Below the pieces are notes generated by a model, which had not been told where the DNA came from, ran no database searches, and worked only from the letters and a program-made list of their open reading frames with translations. Position numbers and translations under genes: made by a program. A stretch of DNA of 64,000 nucleotides, taken from positions 1,860,001 to 1,924,000 of the forward strand of contig NZ_CP087585.1 in assembly GCF_022200785.1 (NCBI RefSeq), given 5' to 3'. Shown here in pieces: positions 63,388-64,000 of this stretch (the first letter of the stretch is position 1; the number at the start of each line of letters is the position of its first letter). The stretch comes from Pedobacter mucosus (GTDB lineage: Bacteria > Bacteroidota > Bacteroidia > Sphingobacteriales > Sphingobacteriaceae).

Positions 63388-63852
63388 TTATTTAGCATCG
63401 TTTACTTCTAGCCAATGACCATCAGGATCCTTAAAATATACTTGCTTCACCCCGTCTACCCTAAGGGTAATTTCCTGAGCCGCTCCAACCCAATTTTCAA
63501 ATTTAATATCTCTACGCTTAAGCGATGTAACAAACTCATCCACAGAAGGAACGCTAAAACATAAATGCTCGTTTTTATCATAAATTTGATTAGGTTTTGC
63601 GCCCTGAATAAGATGTAAATTCCCAACCGTTCCTAAACTAAACCAAGTATGTTTCCCATCCTTAAATGGCTCAGGAACAATTTTTAATTTGAAAATATTT
63701 TCATAAAAATCTGTAGATTTCTTCAAATCGGTAACATAAACTGCAATGTGGTTTAAAACAGCTGGTTTAGGCGACGAAGTTTCTTGAGCCAATGATTTTT
63801 TAATAGATATTAAACTTATAAATAATATAGTGAAAAGATATTTTGTATGCAT
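63388..63852 (-). CDS. Exported VOC (glyoxalase-fold) protein
   Basis: A 154-residue vicinal oxygen chelate fold protein with an N-terminal signal peptide (YLFTILFISLISIKKSLAQ, about 5-23). The fold motifs are LNHIAVYVTDLKKSTDFYENIF, WFSLGTVGNLHLIQG, HLCFSV and VKQVYFKDPDGHWLEVND, with the metal-ligand His and Glu positions (HIAV, HLCF and the final LEVND) kept. It may be a glyoxalase or dioxygenase-like enzyme. Export of a VOC enzyme is unusual. The chain of VOC, serine hydrolase and MDR reductase has gaps near 50 bases. Confidence 0.8.
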   Translation of the reverse strand: MHTKYLFTILFISLISIKKSLAQETSSPKPAVLNHIAVYVTDLKKSTDFYENIFKLKIVPEPFKDGKHTWFSLGTVGNLHLIQGAKPNQIYDKNEHLCFSVPSVDEFVTSLKRRDIKFENWVGAAQEITLRVDGVKQVYFKDPDGHWLEVNDAK

Positions 63853-64000
63853 AATTAGGAAGGTTAGACTTTGGAAATAAAAGTAAAGTATAAATATTAA
63901 TTCTTAATGAAGAAACAACTTATAATTAATAAAAATTTTGTGATACAAATTGTGACATTTATTTTTTAATATCTGCAATATCTTGATTAGATTTATTGTA

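Noticed and set aside
1..64000. CRISPR arrays, tRNA or rRNA genes, prophage or IS elements
   Set aside because: No regularly spaced direct repeats, cloverleaf-like stretches, phage structural genes or transposase frames were seen on either strand.

Overview
This is an AT-rich chromosomal segment from a Gram-negative member of the Bacteroidota, most likely of the Sphingobacteriaceae (Pedobacter or Mucilaginibacter type). The evidence is the gene content: kdsB and an OmpA-type lipoprotein indicate an LPS outer membrane; TonB-dependent receptors carry N-terminal carboxypeptidase-like domains; and there are DUF3667, DUF3347, DUF3095 and SpmA/SpmB-like proteins and Bacteroidota-style TAnnTTTG promoter elements. 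The family assignment is inferred from protein families, not from rRNA. No rRNA, tRNA, CRISPR array, prophage or complete insertion sequence was found. Genes are densely packed on both strands, and many operon ends carry clear hairpin terminators. Layout: 0-25 kb is mostly housekeeping. It holds the 3' end of dnaB, a chromate-type transporter, etfBA, a DUF151-UVR protein, a nucleoside-type MFS permease, gltA, a run of minus-strand genes (acyltransferase, gatC, a lone ABC ATPase, a PduO-type adenosyltransferase, DUF2795), then trpS, a deoxynucleoside kinase, kdsB, pyrG, yidC, an S9 peptidase and an SpmA/SpmB-type membrane protein. A short GC-richer repeat family lies at 10.6-14.6 kb, and one copy is read through as the N-terminus of KdsB. 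25-30 kb has a TonB receptor whose leader carries a perfect 36-bp palindrome with the half-site spacing of DtxR-family operators, then a zinc alcohol dehydrogenase and an SDR. 30-36.4 kb is a trehalose operon: a 53-codon small gene, treZ, and a treY-malQ fusion. Together these would turn alpha-glucan into trehalose while the MalQ half recycles the short leftovers; a 21-bp perfect palindrome sits just upstream. 36.8-46 kb has an ECF-type sigma factor, an OmpA lipoprotein, an RRM protein, an exported Gfo/Idh/MocA protein, a large metalloprotease and a phosphorylase-like alpha-glucan enzyme with threonine where the PLP lysine should be. 46-54 kb has PAP2, HAD, aldo/keto reductase, CDF transporter, a DUF3095 protein that reads as a degenerate class III nucleotide cyclase, and a siderophore-type TonB receptor. 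54-59.5 kb has LigD in tandem with a DUF3606 small protein, a second DUF3606-like gene nearby, and no Ku gene in the window. 59.7-64 kb holds enzymes of uncertain substrate: a Tat-exported oxidoreductase, a quinone reductase-like MDR protein, a serine hydrolase and an exported VOC protein. The most interesting leads are the trehalose operon with its unrecorded small first gene, the lysine-less phosphorylase-like protein, the cyclase-like DUF3095 protein, the DUF3606-LigD pair and the DtxR-type operator. Trehalose synthesis, LigD repair, DUF3606 proteins, aldehyde/alcohol oxidoreductases and an orphan sigma factor within 30 kb suggest, but do not prove, a stress or desiccation survival role for 28-60 kb.
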